Positions 1 to 7,788 are shown, counted from the first letter of the stretch. The stretch: 16,764 nucleotides of DNA from Roseburia_C sp051879315 (GCA_051879315.1 JBJELW010000070.1:1-16764); one strand, 5' to 3'. Translations and numbers: made by a program. The notes: a model not told the origin generated them from the letters alone.

Positions 1-403
1 CTTCCAGCGCGTCATAAACCGTTTTCGTAAGCGTACATTTTTTCACTTCGCTGCATCCGTTGCACACATAGGGCGGTTTGAACCGGTGGGTACACACTTC
101 TTCCTCGAACTGTTCACAGTAACGGTTGCATATGGACTCACACTGTTTGCAGACAGTTACCAGCGGATGCTTACAGTCATTTGTCCCGCATACTTTTTTT
201 CTTTTACATCCCTTTCGGTATTTACAGGTATTATGCGGATAACTCCCGTAACCGGTATCCTGTTCTATGGAATAGTTTTTGATTTCCTTCGTAATGGTGG
301 TCCTGTCCCTTCCAAGCTTTTCCCCAATCTCCGTGAAGCTCATATGCTCTTTCAGTCCGCTCTCAATCTCCAGCCTGTCCTCATAGCTTAAAAATTTTGC
401 CAT
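1..403 (-). CDS. IS30-family transposase, N-terminal part (runs off window)
   Basis: Reading from ATG at 403-401 to the window edge gives 134 codons without a stop. The N-terminus (MAKFLSYEDRLEIESGL, then SFTEIGEKLGRDRTTITKEI) is the helix-turn-helix typical of IS30-family transposases, which binds the element's terminal repeats. It is followed by a cysteine-rich stretch (several CxxxC and CxxC pairs between residues ~55 and ~130) seen in the clostridial members of the family. The catalytic DDE domain would lie beyond position 1. The ribosome binding site AAAGGAG sits just upstream (about 408-416). A -10-like ACTATA (433-438, minus TATAGT with an extended TG) and an inverted repeat precede the gene. 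Whether the element is intact, and where its ends are, cannot be seen here. Confidence 0.85.
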   Translation of the reverse strand, partial: MAKFLSYEDRLEIESGLKEHMSFTEIGEKLGRDRTTITKEIKNYSIEQDTGYGSYPHNTCKYRKGCKRKKVCGTNDCKHPLVTVCKQCESICNRYCEQFEEEVCTHRFKPPYVCNGCSEVKKCTLTKTVYDALE

Positions 404-447
404 AGCGTCTCCTTTCCCCGCCGGCTGGTTCCACTATAACATGAAAA

Positions 448-473
448 CAGGAAGAACAATTCTGTTCCTCCTG
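448..473. repeat. Inverted repeat upstream of the IS30 transposase
   Basis: Arms CAGGAAGAACA (448-458) and TGTTCCTCCTG (463-473) are complementary with one mismatch and a 4-nt loop. They lie just upstream of the -10-like element of the transposase gene, so they may be an operator or part of the IS end. A second 8-bp perfect inverted repeat (TTCCCGTT/AACGGGAA, 525-542) and a 6-bp one (TGCCAG/CTGGCA, about 483-500) occupy the rest of the 208-bp gap between the transposase and the acyltransferase remnant. I cannot place the IS terminus with certainty. Confidence 0.4.
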
Positions 474-611
474 TATTTGTACTGCCAGTTTCCCTGGCAT
501 AATTTATTCTGTTTGTAAGCAACTTTCCCGTTCAAACGGGAATCTCATTTTTCATTTCACATTTCAATTTCCCTGCTCAATTGCAAAGCTTTTTTATCAG
601 CCGGTGCAGAT

Positions 612-1412
612 TCATAACAAGAAAAGCGAATCCCCATCCCGGTAATGGTCTATATTTAAGAAAAAGATTCCTATCACGGCAATCCATGCTAAACAATCCA
701 CAGTATTTAAATATTTCCCTGCTTTCTCTAAATTGACCTTTTCCGTACATCGGTATATAAACGCCCCCAGAGAAATCCCTGCATAGGCCCGAAGAACACC
801 CAGCATCACAATGTTTGCCACAAGCGAATTGCCTACGTCCAGCGTACCCTGCGTCTGAATGATATAGGTATAAATCATGCTGGCGGTAAGGGGAGCGATC
901 AGTCCGGAATATGTCTTTTGAAATTTTGCTGCCAGAAAATAGGCCGGAACCATGGCAATCACCATAGCAGACATATACCAGGCCGGAGGCAGCAGGTAAT
1001 CCACATCGAAAGCGGGGGATGGATTGTATCCTGCCATGTGAAGCATCAGATATTCCCATTTAAAATGGTACAATTCGCCCAGGATTTCCGTCATCGACAT
1101 GCCGTCGCTGGTGGCAACTCTGACCACAAACATAAATGTCAAGGCAACTATATAGACTCCCCAAATTTTAACCGCCTTTCGAAGCGCATAAAACAAGGCA
1201 TCATAGGATGGAATTGCCTTTCCATCCTTCTGTTTTTTTGTTACCTCACACATCATAAAAAAAACGCTTAGCATAAGAAAAAATTCTACAGCCACGTACG
1301 CGAAATGTAGAAAGCTGCTTCCCTCATTATTTTAAAAGGTAAAATGCCCCAATGCAACCATCATTGCCGCCACAAATCGCGCCACTTCTAAACTGGATTT
1401 TCTAGCTTCCAT
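612..1412 (-). pseudogene. Acyltransferase 3 (OafA-like) membrane protein, broken
   Basis: A start ATG at 1412 with an upstream GGAAGAAGGAATT ribosome binding site opens MEARKSSLEVARFVAAMMVA-LGHFTF, the classic N-terminal helix of acyltransferase-3 family proteins, which move acyl groups onto cell-surface glycans. An in-frame TAA follows at codon 27. The same frame then continues for 240 more codons through hydrophobic segments (AVEFFLMLSVFFMM, VYIVALTFMFVV, AWYMSAMVIAMVPAYFLAA, NIVMLGVLRAYAG) to a stop at 612. The family usually runs to about 350 residues, so roughly the last 80-100 are missing. In LSVFFMM, a V stands where the family usually has G. The gene is dead by a nonsense mutation and a lost 3' end, next to an IS30 element that may have caused the truncation. 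Confidence 0.8.
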
Positions 1413-1469
1413 AATTCCTTCTTCCTTTCCGTATTCTCCATTTATTGGTTATATTCTATAGTCTACCAC

Positions 1470-1507
1470 AAAAAAGGACCCGGAGAAGTGTAAATACTCT
1501 CCGGGTC
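1470..1507 (-). terminator. Intrinsic terminator of the 1549-2724 gene
   Basis: Perfect 10-bp stem GACCCGGAGA (1477-1486) / TCTCCGGGTC (1498-1507) with an 11-nt loop, followed on the minus strand by a T6 run (1470-1475). It ends the sigma/membrane-protein operon 41 nt after the stop codon. Confidence 0.9.
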
Positions 1508-1548
1508 AATCCTATTCCATCATCTACATGAACGGATACCATATTTCA

Positions 1549-2724
1549 TCACGGTGCAGGTCTATAGGTCAAAAGCGTAAAACTTCCATCCTCGTTTAAG
1601 GTAAAGGTCTCCGCACTGGAGCCCTCCATAGTGCCATCCGACTGACAGCCACTCATCCACTCCACGCCCACATCATAAGGCCAATCGCCAACATAATACT
1701 GGTTCATGTCCCCATCTTCCGTGGCAAATCTCACATATCCCTCTTCATCCGGCATAGCCACCTGGGTTTGGGTCTCATCCAGCACCGCATGTTCTTTTAC
1801 ATAATTCCAGGAATCTAATGTGGAATTCCCTGCATAGCACATCTGTTCCGTCCACTCTTCCACTTCCGGATCATCTGTCCAATCGGCTTCCTTATCCGCA
1901 ACAGAATCGTCTCCGTTTACCTTTAGATTCTCAAAATAGGCATTGGCTGCCTCATCATCTGCCTTTGTAGTATCTAAGGGAAGATCAAACAACGCATTCA
2001 TTCCGTCAAAATCCGGATTAATACTATAAAGGCCAGTATCGTCAGAATAAGTAAAGGCAGATGTTTCTTCACCAAATGTTGATAATACGCCCAGCGAAAC
2101 TCCCATCCCGGAAAAGATCTCCAGGTCGCTGCACTCTAACAGTTCATACTGCACACCATCCTGCACAAAACTTGATACCCCGGCATGAAGTGTTCCGTTG
2201 TTTACTTCCATGACACTCTTTCCGTGGATCAGCGCAGAAACACAGAAGGTCTGGTATGCCGCGTCCCTGGTATCTGGCATGGGGCTTCCATCGGAGTTTT
2301 CGATGGCCACCACTGCATAGGTCTTATTGAGACTAATCCCTTTCGAATCCTCACTGTCTGCAATGGTCGGAATCAGATCCTTTCCCGTGACGATTCCAAG
2401 CAGTGTCACATCATAACCTGCCGTGGTCTGGGTCTGGTTTACAACCACTGCATCGCTGCTTTCAAAGGCAGCCGCCAATGTTTTACTCCCTGTCAGTTCG
2501 TCTGCCACCTGTGCCGGTGTGAGAAAATGATAAGCTGCTGCCACCGACACAGATCCCACTGCTAAAACTCCTACGGCTACTGCCGCTGCCACACTTGATT
2601 TTATTGGTTTACGTTTCATGTTTTGAATCTCCTTTGCCTGTTTTAAAATGGATGCATTCAGGTCATCACTCGGAACAAGGTCAGGAGTCAGTTCAGTTTG
2701 TAACATGTCTTCCATTTTATTCAT
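1549..2724 (-). CDS. Single-pass membrane protein, probable anti-sigma or sensor partner of the upstream ECF sigma factor
   Basis: The protein has 391 residues. The start ATG at 2724 overlaps the sigma gene stop in ATGAATAA and has GGAGG 9 nt upstream, so I prefer it to the longer frame that opens inside the sigma gene. Residues 1-40 are a soluble, acidic-then-basic cytoplasmic segment (MNKMEDMLQTEL, then KRKPIK). Residues ~44-65 are one alanine/valine-rich membrane helix. The remaining ~325 residues would be outside the cell, acidic and without cysteine clusters or a recognisable catalytic motif. Overlap with an ECF sigma gene and the N-in membrane topology are what anti-sigma partners in Clostridia show. 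The short cytoplasmic part would bind the sigma factor. I see no zinc-binding HxxxCxxC anti-sigma motif, so the role rests on context. A strong terminator follows. Confidence 0.7.
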   Translation of the reverse strand: MNKMEDMLQTELTPDLVPSDDLNASILKQAKEIQNMKRKPIKSSVAAAVAVGVLAVGSVSVAAAYHFLTPAQVADELTGSKTLAAAFESSDAVVVNQTQTTAGYDVTLLGIVTGKDLIPTIADSEDSKGISLNKTYAVVAIENSDGSPMPDTRDAAYQTFCVSALIHGKSVMEVNNGTLHAGVSSFVQDGVQYELLECSDLEIFSGMGVSLGVLSTFGEETSAFTYSDDTGLYSINPDFDGMNALFDLPLDTTKADDEAANAYFENLKVNGDDSVADKEADWTDDPEVEEWTEQMCYAGNSTLDSWNYVKEHAVLDETQTQVAMPDEEGYVRFATEDGDMNQYYVGDWPYDVGVEWMSGCQSDGTMEGSSAETFTLNEDGSFTLLTYRPAP

Positions 2725-3238
2725 GAAAATAATCCTCCAATTCTTTTTCCAATTGTTTTCTGGCATTGTATAATCTGCTTTTTACGGTTCCCTGAGGGAT
2801 AGATAAAAGCTTGGATATCTCTGATATTGACAGTTCCTCCATGTAAAACAGGAGCAGGGGAATCCGCAGGTTATCCGAGAGATGCTGAATAGCCATCCAC
2901 AAATTTTTCTTTTCCTCATCCCACACCATTTTACCCAGAAAATCGTTCTCCGCGGCTGCCGGTATTTCTGTTATGGAATCCTCCGCCACCTGTGGTGCGA
3001 TACGGTTCCTCCAGGCAGCTTTCCGAAGTCGGTTTTTCCAGAGTCTGAGGGCTATGGATAAAAGATAACTCTTCGGATTATCCCTGTATCTGATATCTGT
3101 GATTTTTTTCATTGTTTCCAAAAATGTATCCTGATACAGATCCTCTGCGCTTTCCCTGTTGTTAGTCAGATGAGCGCAAAAGGAATAAATATCTTTTCCA
3201 TACAAAGCAATGCATTGTTCCAGTTCCTGAATTGTCAT
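2717..3238 (-). CDS. ECF-type RNA polymerase sigma factor (module 1)
   Basis: The protein has 173 residues, the normal ECF size. Region 2 covers residues ~10-75 (core-binding AEDLYQDTFLETM, then NPKSYLLSIALRLWKNRLRK, the -10 recognition helix). Region 4 covers ~113-168, with the helix-turn-helix LSISEISKLLSIPQGTVKSR that reads the -35 element. Regions 1 and 3 are absent. It directs RNA polymerase to a small regulon, probably including its own operon. The last codons overlap the start of the membrane partner gene by 8 nt, giving translational coupling. A housekeeping-type promoter lies 62 nt upstream. It is a paralogue of the sigma gene at 5985-6524, sharing ELYQDT/DLYQDT, KSYxLSI and the PxGTVKxR turn. 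Confidence 0.92.
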   Translation of the reverse strand: MTIQELEQCIALYGKDIYSFCAHLTNNRESAEDLYQDTFLETMKKITDIRYRDNPKSYLLSIALRLWKNRLRKAAWRNRIAPQVAEDSITEIPAAAENDFLGKMVWDEEKKNLWMAIQHLSDNLRIPLLLFYMEELSISEISKLLSIPQGTVKSRLYNARKQLEKELEDYFHE

Positions 3239-3251
3239 ATTGGTTTCTTCC

Positions 3252-3291
3252 CGTACGTACGAAATTTAAAGACGTTCTTACTTTCGTCTTT
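3252..3291. promoter_or_regulatory. Palindromes in the leader of sigma gene 1
   Basis: A perfect 10-bp palindrome CGTACGTACG (3252-3261) and an inverted repeat AAAGACG (3268-3274) / CGTCTTT (3285-3291) lie between the -10 box and the start codon. They could be an operator or leader structure, but they match no site I know. Confidence 0.35.
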
Positions 3292-3300
3292 CACTGATAC

Positions 3301-3329
3301 ATTGTAATAACTGCAAAAAAGGTTCACAA
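3301..3329 (-). promoter_or_regulatory. Sigma-A-type promoter of sigma gene 1 operon
   Basis: On the minus strand the boxes are TTGTGA (3324-3329), a 17-nt spacer and TACAAT (3301-3306). The spacing is ideal and both boxes are near consensus. The -35 box overlaps the edge of the terminator stem of the preceding gene. Confidence 0.6.
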
Positions 3330-3389
3330 AAAAATCCCTTTCTGGAAGTAATGTATTCTCTGCTACACAAATCCAAAAAGGGATTTTTT
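3329..3389 (-). terminator. Long hairpin terminator after the coiled-coil gene, symmetric on both strands
   Basis: The 13-bp outer stem is AAAAAATCCCTTT (3329-3341) / AAAGGGATTTTTT (3377-3389). Past one mismatch it is extended by TGGA/TCCA (3343-3346/3372-3375). The apical part holds a further TGTA/TACA pairing. It begins 3 nt after the stop codon of the 3392-4354 gene. Its A and T runs allow termination in both directions. Confidence 0.8.
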
Positions 3390-3391
3390 AA

Positions 3392-4354
3392 TTATATCTC
3401 CGAATCCACCGCTGCGCCCTTAATGTCCAGCTCGATGAGCTTCATCTTACTCATCATGTCCTTCACTTCCTGCTGAGCATCGGATATCTGATTGGCCGAG
3501 GATGCAAGCTTTTCCGTGGCTTCTAAAATCTCCTCCGTAAACTCCTCCTGCTCTTTCTTCTTTTCCTTGGCAGCGTCAATCCGTTCCTGCAGTTCTTCCT
3601 GCTTCTCGGCTTGTTTCTCTGCCTGCTCCTTCTTCTCCTCCTGACTCTCGTCGATATGGTCCTTGCCTTCCTCCATGAGCATGCCCAAAATCTCCCTGCC
3701 GGCAGCTTCCAGCACTTCATCAGCCTGCTTTCCGGCTTTCACCATAGGATCAGACTTCAAGCGTTCTAACGCAACGCCCTTAATGATGGCATTTTCCGTA
3801 TTCCTCTCCTTTTCGACATCTGCCAAAGCCGTGGCATAGGGTTCTTCATGGGCCTTCATCTCCAGGGACCGCTGCTGATACTCTGTCAGCCCTGCCTCTT
3901 TTATTTTGGCAATCTGCACCCGTTCTTCGTAGGATAAAATGATGCCGGAGCCTTCGAAATTCGACTCCACTTCCTTTGCCAGAAGCTCCAGATCCTTTTC
4001 CTCCTGACTGTCCGGGTCCACCTCATACTGTTCACGAAGAGTGGCTCTGTCATCTTCTAAATCCATCAGTGCCTTTTTATTTTCACCAATCTCTTTGCTT
4101 AGCGCATCCACTTTTTCCCTGCGCGCCTTTAAATCATCATCGATCTTTCGCTCCCCGTCAAAGGCATCCCCGATGATTTTCATTGCCTTTTTCTGAGCCT
4201 GCTGCCGCTTCGCAGCTATGGGATCTACGGATGCTGCAAAACTGCGGCCATCGATGGATTTTCTTCCTTTATTCTGCTTTGTATCACTCATTACGGCTTG
4301 TCCTATGCCAGATGTTTCATCTCCCCAAAACACAGAGCTATGGTCTATTTTCAT
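3392..4354 (-). CDS. Highly charged coiled-coil protein of unknown function
   Basis: The protein has 320 residues from ATG 4354, chosen because GGAAAGGAG lies 6 nt upstream; the in-frame ATG 24 nt earlier has no such site. There is no signal peptide or membrane helix. The first ~50 residues are low in hydrophobicity (MKIDHSSVFWGDETSG). Residues ~55-320 are almost wholly predicted helix, very rich in K, E, Q and A, with long heptad-like runs (EEKKEQAEKQAEKQEELQER; ATEKLASSANQISDAQQEVK). No catalytic motif is visible and there are no cysteines in the body. I do not recognise the family. A cytoplasmic scaffold or filament-like role is possible but is a guess. The gene is a single transcription unit with its own strong terminator, placed between the two ECF sigma modules. 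Confidence 0.8.
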   Translation of the reverse strand: MKIDHSSVFWGDETSGIGQAVMSDTKQNKGRKSIDGRSFAASVDPIAAKRQQAQKKAMKIIGDAFDGERKIDDDLKARREKVDALSKEIGENKKALMDLEDDRATLREQYEVDPDSQEEKDLELLAKEVESNFEGSGIILSYEERVQIAKIKEAGLTEYQQRSLEMKAHEEPYATALADVEKERNTENAIIKGVALERLKSDPMVKAGKQADEVLEAAGREILGMLMEEGKDHIDESQEEKKEQAEKQAEKQEELQERIDAAKEKKKEQEEFTEEILEATEKLASSANQISDAQQEVKDMMSKMKLIELDIKGAAVDSEI

Positions 4355-4375
4355 AGCGGACTCCTTTCCAACGCA

Positions 4376-4393
4376 CAATAAATCCGTTTATTG
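4376..4393. promoter_or_regulatory. Inverted repeat upstream of coiled-coil gene
   Basis: Perfect 7-bp arms CAATAAA (4376-4382) / TTTATTG (4387-4393) with a 4-nt loop, ending 22 nt before the start codon and abutting a TACAAT-like -10 (minus strand, about 4391-4396). It is positioned like an operator or a 5' mRNA hairpin. Confidence 0.4.
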
Positions 4394-4459
4394 TATGCAA
4401 AGATAAAATCTATTTATATTATCGGAAGATTCCCGGGCAAAGTTGAGAACAAAACCATG

Positions 4460-4489
4460 AAAAAAAGGGGCTCCCTGGGGAACTCCTTT
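4460..4489 (-). terminator. Intrinsic terminator of the lipoprotein gene
   Basis: On the minus strand, AAAGGAGTTCCC pairs with GGGAGCCCCTTT (4464-4489; one mismatch and one G-U) and runs into a T run at 4460-4466. It lies 10 nt after the stop codon at 4499. Confidence 0.8.
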
Positions 4490-4498
4490 CATCCATTT

Positions 4499-4948
4499 TT
4501 ATTTTTCTATAACATTCATTTCAATCAATGCATCATTCAGCGCATCCTTATCTCCATAAGCATAAATCCCCTGATCATCACTAAACAAAAGCCGATAATA
4601 ATTATCCGATGCTTTGAAAGAATAATCGCCTCCGGAGGTCGTATCGGAACCTGAATGTGAAGACGACTCGTCTTTTAGAATTTCCATATTATCCTGAAAC
4701 CAGGCGGATGCATGAGTCGTATCTTCCCAATCCCAAAGTTCTACGTGTATGTCATCTGTCTCCATCACATAAACACCCTCTAAAGATGAAGTGCCGGTAT
4801 AGTCAGACGTTACATCTGCATATAGACCGGAATTATTATCCGCATAATCCTCCAGATCTGATGGCGAAACGGAAAAGGATGCTCCGCATCCGGTTAAGAG
4901 CATTGCTCCCATAAGACCCACTGCAACCAAATAGCTTACTTTTTTCAT
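4499..4948 (-). CDS. Small secreted lipoprotein, function unknown
   Basis: The protein has 149 residues. The N-terminus has a lysine pair, a hydrophobic helix (residues 5-18) and a lipobox LLTG-C21, so it would be exported, diacylated on Cys21 and cleaved by signal peptidase II. The mature part is about 129 residues, acidic and rich in Ser, Asp and Tyr, with no cysteine beyond C21. It reads like a small compact domain (ETDDIHVELWDWEDTTHASAW, DNYYRLLFSDDQGIYAYGDK), with no catalytic motif I can name. GAGG lies at a proper distance before ATG 4948, a good sigma-A promoter lies upstream, and the gene is transcribed alone. Its place between two sigma/membrane-protein modules makes it a candidate envelope-stress target, which is inference only. 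Confidence 0.85.
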   Translation of the reverse strand: MKKVSYLVAVGLMGAMLLTGCGASFSVSPSDLEDYADNNSGLYADVTSDYTGTSSLEGVYVMETDDIHVELWDWEDTTHASAWFQDNMEILKDESSSHSGSDTTSGGDYSFKASDNYYRLLFSDDQGIYAYGDKDALNDALIEMNVIEK

Positions 4949-4986
4949 ATAAATTTACCTCGCTTGTATTTCCGAAATATAAACTG

Positions 4987-5014
4987 ATTATATCACTCTT
5001 GTGTGTTAGTGCAA
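4987..5014 (-). promoter_or_regulatory. Sigma-A promoter of the lipoprotein gene
   Basis: On the minus strand the boxes are TTGCAC (5009-5014), a 16-nt spacer and TATAAT (4987-4992), with an extended -10 (TGA before TATAAT). The -10 lies 38 nt before the start codon. Confidence 0.75.
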
Positions 5015-5035
5015 GTTTATTAGACTTATTTTCAC

Positions 5036-5063
5036 AAAAAACAGGAACTCAAATTCGAGTTCC
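5036..5063 (-). terminator. Intrinsic terminator after sigma module 2
   Basis: Stem GGAACTC (5044-5050) / GAGTTCC (5057-5063) with a 6-nt loop, followed on the minus strand by TGTTTTTTGTG. It ends the 5105-6524 operon. Confidence 0.85.
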
Positions 5064-5104
5064 CGTTCTGAAGTATTCCCTATTTTCCTTAAATTCTGCG
5101 AATC

Positions 5105-5995
5105 TTACTCCTTCAATTCAAAGATAAAAAATGCTCCCTTTGTATCACCACTCTCCCCGGTGTTATAGATTTCGCCTTCCTGGCACATTCCGGCTTCCGC
5201 AAAGGTCATGACCTGACCGCCCGCTGTGATTACCTGACTGGCGGAGGTGCCATCTGTAAAATGCGCAGTGCAGGTGATTTCCACTCCTTCCAAAAGTTCG
5301 TCATAGATTCGGGCCTCCTCCTCATAATTTTCCTCATTTCCGCTCCAGACAACATACACAGGTCCCGAAAGTGTTTTCTCTCCACAGATAGAAATGAAAG
5401 TTGTATCATTTTTCTGTGCTTCGTAGGATACGGTATACTCTTTCACCCATCTCCGTTCTGAAACTATGTTTCCCTCTTCATCTTCTATCGCACCAATATC
5501 TCCACAACTCATTTCTCCTTCGTATTCCACTGCGTCCATGATTATTCCATCACTCGGTATTTCGGAAATATTGAAGGCCCCCTGGTTAATGCTGTAGGTA
5601 ATGGAGTCGATATTCTCTCCTTCACATTGAAAATCCGTAAGAATCACATAATTGATGGTATTCTCATCTGCTTCCCCAGAAAGCACCCAGGATTGCTGCT
5701 GTCCCAAAATAACCGGCACTGTTTTTCCCTGCTCCATTTCTGCTGCAAAGGCTGTAATTGCAAAGGGACTGCCGGAATCTGCCCCACGGTCTCCATTTGC
5801 AGATATTATATTTCGGTAATTCGCTCCCACACCCGCTGTTGCCACCAAGGCTGCACATGCAGCTACTGCAATACCACTCTTCACTATTTTATTCATCTTC
5901 TTTTTCCTCACTCTCTTTTTAACCTGAATGTCATCTTCTGATATTTCCGGAGCAAGGGCCTGCTTTAAAATCTGATCTAATTGTTCATCTGTCAT
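5105..5995 (-). CDS. Single-pass membrane protein, probable anti-sigma or sensor partner (module 2)
   Basis: The protein has 296 residues. Its start ATG overlaps the sigma gene stop by 11 nt (ATGACAGATGA), so the two are translationally coupled. Residues 1-38 are cytoplasmic: MTDEQLDQILKQALAPEIS, then a very basic stretch VKKRVRKKK. Residues ~39-58 are one alanine-rich membrane helix (SGIAVAACAALVATAGVGA). The rest is an extracytoplasmic domain of ~235 residues with strand-like alternation (VNYVILTDFQCEGEN-like, GPVYVVWSGNEENYEEEARI). The layout matches the 391-aa partner in module 1, but the outer domains do not look alike, so the two modules may sense different signals. DUF4179-type anti-sigma proteins of Clostridia have the same plan. 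I cannot confirm that domain by eye. Confidence 0.72.
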   Translation of the reverse strand: MTDEQLDQILKQALAPEISEDDIQVKKRVRKKKMNKIVKSGIAVAACAALVATAGVGANYRNIISANGDRGADSGSPFAITAFAAEMEQGKTVPVILGQQQSWVLSGEADENTINYVILTDFQCEGENIDSITYSINQGAFNISEIPSDGIIMDAVEYEGEMSCGDIGAIEDEEGNIVSERRWVKEYTVSYEAQKNDTTFISICGEKTLSGPVYVVWSGNEENYEEEARIYDELLEGVEITCTAHFTDGTSASQVITAGGQVMTFAEAGMCQEGEIYNTGESGDTKGAFFIFELKE

Positions 5996-6524
5996 ATCCT
6001 ATAGCCTCCAATTGTTCTTTTAATATACTTTTTGCTTTGCGAATCCGAGTTTTCACTGTGCCAAGAGGAATTTGTAAGCACTCTGCAATTTCTTCCAGCT
6101 TCATATCTGCAGAATAGCTTAAATAGATGGGCATCCGGTACTTTTCCGGAAGTTGTGCCACAAGTCTTTGCACCACTTCCACCTGACTTTTCTCAAGCAC
6201 CTGCTGCTCCGGTGTCATGCCGTTGTCTTCCGGCTCCATCCACTCATGATTCTCCACATATTCCTCCAGACTGCTGGTGGGAAGAATTTGTTTTCTCTTG
6301 GAATATTTCTTCTTTTTATTCCGCCAAAGCAAAATCGATATGGATAGCGCATAGCTCTTTACATTCTGCATGGAATCAAGCTTCCTTTGCTTTTCCAGCA
6401 GCTTTAGCATGGTGTCCTGGTAGAGTTCATTTCCACTTTCCTCTTCCCGAGTGGTCATTCTGCAGAATCGCAGAATATCTTTTCCGTGCTCCAGGACGAA
6501 CTGCTCAAACTCATCCTTATTCAT
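5985..6524 (-). CDS. ECF-type RNA polymerase sigma factor (module 2)
   Basis: The protein has 179 residues. Region 2 (~10-75) contains SGNELYQDTMLKLLEKQ and NVKSYALSISILLWRNKKKK. A linker follows, rich in E and P (~85-108). Region 4 (~112-170) contains LVAQLPEKYRMPIYLSYSAD and the helix-turn-helix LEEIAECLQIPLGTVKTR. This is the standard ECF layout. It should bind core polymerase and be held by the membrane protein encoded just after it. It is clearly a paralogue of the sigma factor at 2717-3238 but diverged. A GGAT/AAAGGATGACAGGCT leader before ATG 6524 gives a modest ribosome binding site. No consensus housekeeping promoter is obvious upstream. That would be consistent with self-regulation but does not prove it. 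Confidence 0.92.
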   Translation of the reverse strand: MNKDEFEQFVLEHGKDILRFCRMTTREEESGNELYQDTMLKLLEKQRKLDSMQNVKSYALSISILLWRNKKKKYSKRKQILPTSSLEEYVENHEWMEPEDNGMTPEQQVLEKSQVEVVQRLVAQLPEKYRMPIYLSYSADMKLEEIAECLQIPLGTVKTRIRKAKSILKEQLEAIGYDR

Positions 6525-6620
6525 AGCCTGTCATCCTTTTTCATTCTCCCAAACCGGTTTAAGGGATTTGCCCTTACACCTATATATTGTCCCGACTGAT
6601 CAAAAAAGTTTTTAATCTAT

Positions 6621-6658
6621 AAAAAATCTTCCGGCCCAATGGACCGGAAGACCTTTTT
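6621..6658 (-). terminator. Bidirectional terminator after the flavin reductase-like gene
   Basis: Stem TCTTCCGG (6627-6634) / CCGGAAGA (6644-6651) is extended by CC/GG past a mismatch. It is flanked by A6 on the left (T run on the minus strand, 6621-6626) and T5 on the right (6654-6658). Confidence 0.85.
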
Positions 6659-6671
6659 ATATTGCAATATG

Positions 6672-7788
6672 CTATTTCCCGCTCGCCACTCTGGCCGGAT
6701 ACCATCTCTGGAACCTGAACAAATCTCCCATATATCCGTCAATGGCTGCCGCCACCAAAATACTCACCCCACTTCAGCATGAGGTTAAAATCCCCCTTCA
6801 CCTTATACTTCTGCTGCATCAGGGCTTCATCTCCCCGGACCTTGCCTGCTGCAATGTCCTGCCACAGCATATAGGGTGTCTCGATTCTTGTAGTAAATGG
6901 TTTGAAATCCTCCGTTATGACCCGGCTGCCCTCTTTGTCCAGAATCATCTGATAGCATTTGTCCAGATCCGTGTAATACATTTCCACCACCAGCTCCTTA
7001 CCGGGATATGCCTCTTTCTGATAAAGCGCCGCCATCTGTCTGGTAAAAATCAGGGAGTCATCTTCCTTTTCCCCGCTTTCCTTATCAATGCCCCAACTGG
7101 CATCTGCCATTTTTTCAAAGACATCCTTGGGATACAGCAGACGGTTCAACTCCTCCCTTGTATCTGCAGATATTCCACCCTGAGCATATTCCTTTCCCGC
7201 ATTTTTTACATATCCTAAGTATTCATCCGTTCTCCGGGACAGCTCCGGCACACGAAACAGCTCACCCTGTCCGCAGAACAGTGTGGTGTACTGATCCTTT
7301 CCGCACATATGATCAAACATACTGAGGACGCTGTCATAATTTCCCTCTGCCGTATAAAATCCGCAGGTGGATATGATTACGTTCTGCTTTCCGCTCATGT
7401 CATAGCGTAACGGATGACTCCCATTGCCCACCTGATCTTCCCGTTCAGCCATAAAGGGAAGCACCAGGGGAAGCTGCCGATCAATCAGTGACTTTAAGCC
7501 TCCCGGCACATTATAGTAATACAGCGGGAAACTCCATATGGTCACATCTGCCCACAATCGCTTCTGCAGCACCTTCTGCATGTCATCCTGTATGCAGCAT
7601 TTTCCCGGCGTTTTATTCCAACAGGAAAAGCAGCCCAGACAGGGCTTAATCTCCAACTGGTTTACGGTAAGTTCTTCCACCTGAGCATCTTCTATGGATT
7701 GCTGTATTCCCTCCACAAAAGCCTTTGTCATACGATAGGTGTTGCTGCGTTTCCCCTTAGGACTTCCATTGATCACTAATATTTTCAT
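6672..7788 (-). CDS. Flavodoxin-fold NADPH-dependent FMN reductase-like protein, apparent 3' frameshift
   Basis: ATG 7788 follows GGAGGGG. The N-terminal ~200 residues are a flavodoxin-like fold: the strand and phosphate loop MKILVINGSPKGKRSNTYRM bind FMN. CLGCFSCWNKTPGKCCIQDD is the cysteine-rich loop of iron-sulfur flavoprotein-like reductases. FPLYYYNVPGGLKSLIDR and CGFYTAEGNYDS are other family loops. A further ~150-residue C-terminal part is less conserved. The direct frame stops at 6739 (349 aa, ending YFGGGSH). Shifting frame near 6745-6756 adds a plausible tail, AAAIDGYMGDLFRFQRWYPA and RVASGK, ending at 6672. I therefore suspect a one-base deletion or sequencing error close to the 3' end. 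The core domain is intact, so the protein may still work. Confidence 0.75.

Noticed and set aside
86..391. Plus-strand 101-codon open frame
   Set aside because: It is the antisense of the IS30 transposase N-terminus, which has clear family motifs on the minus strand.
6032..6526. Plus-strand 164-codon open frame
   Set aside because: Antisense of the ECF sigma factor at 5985-6524; composition is that of a shadow frame (rich in P, S, H) with no ribosome binding site.
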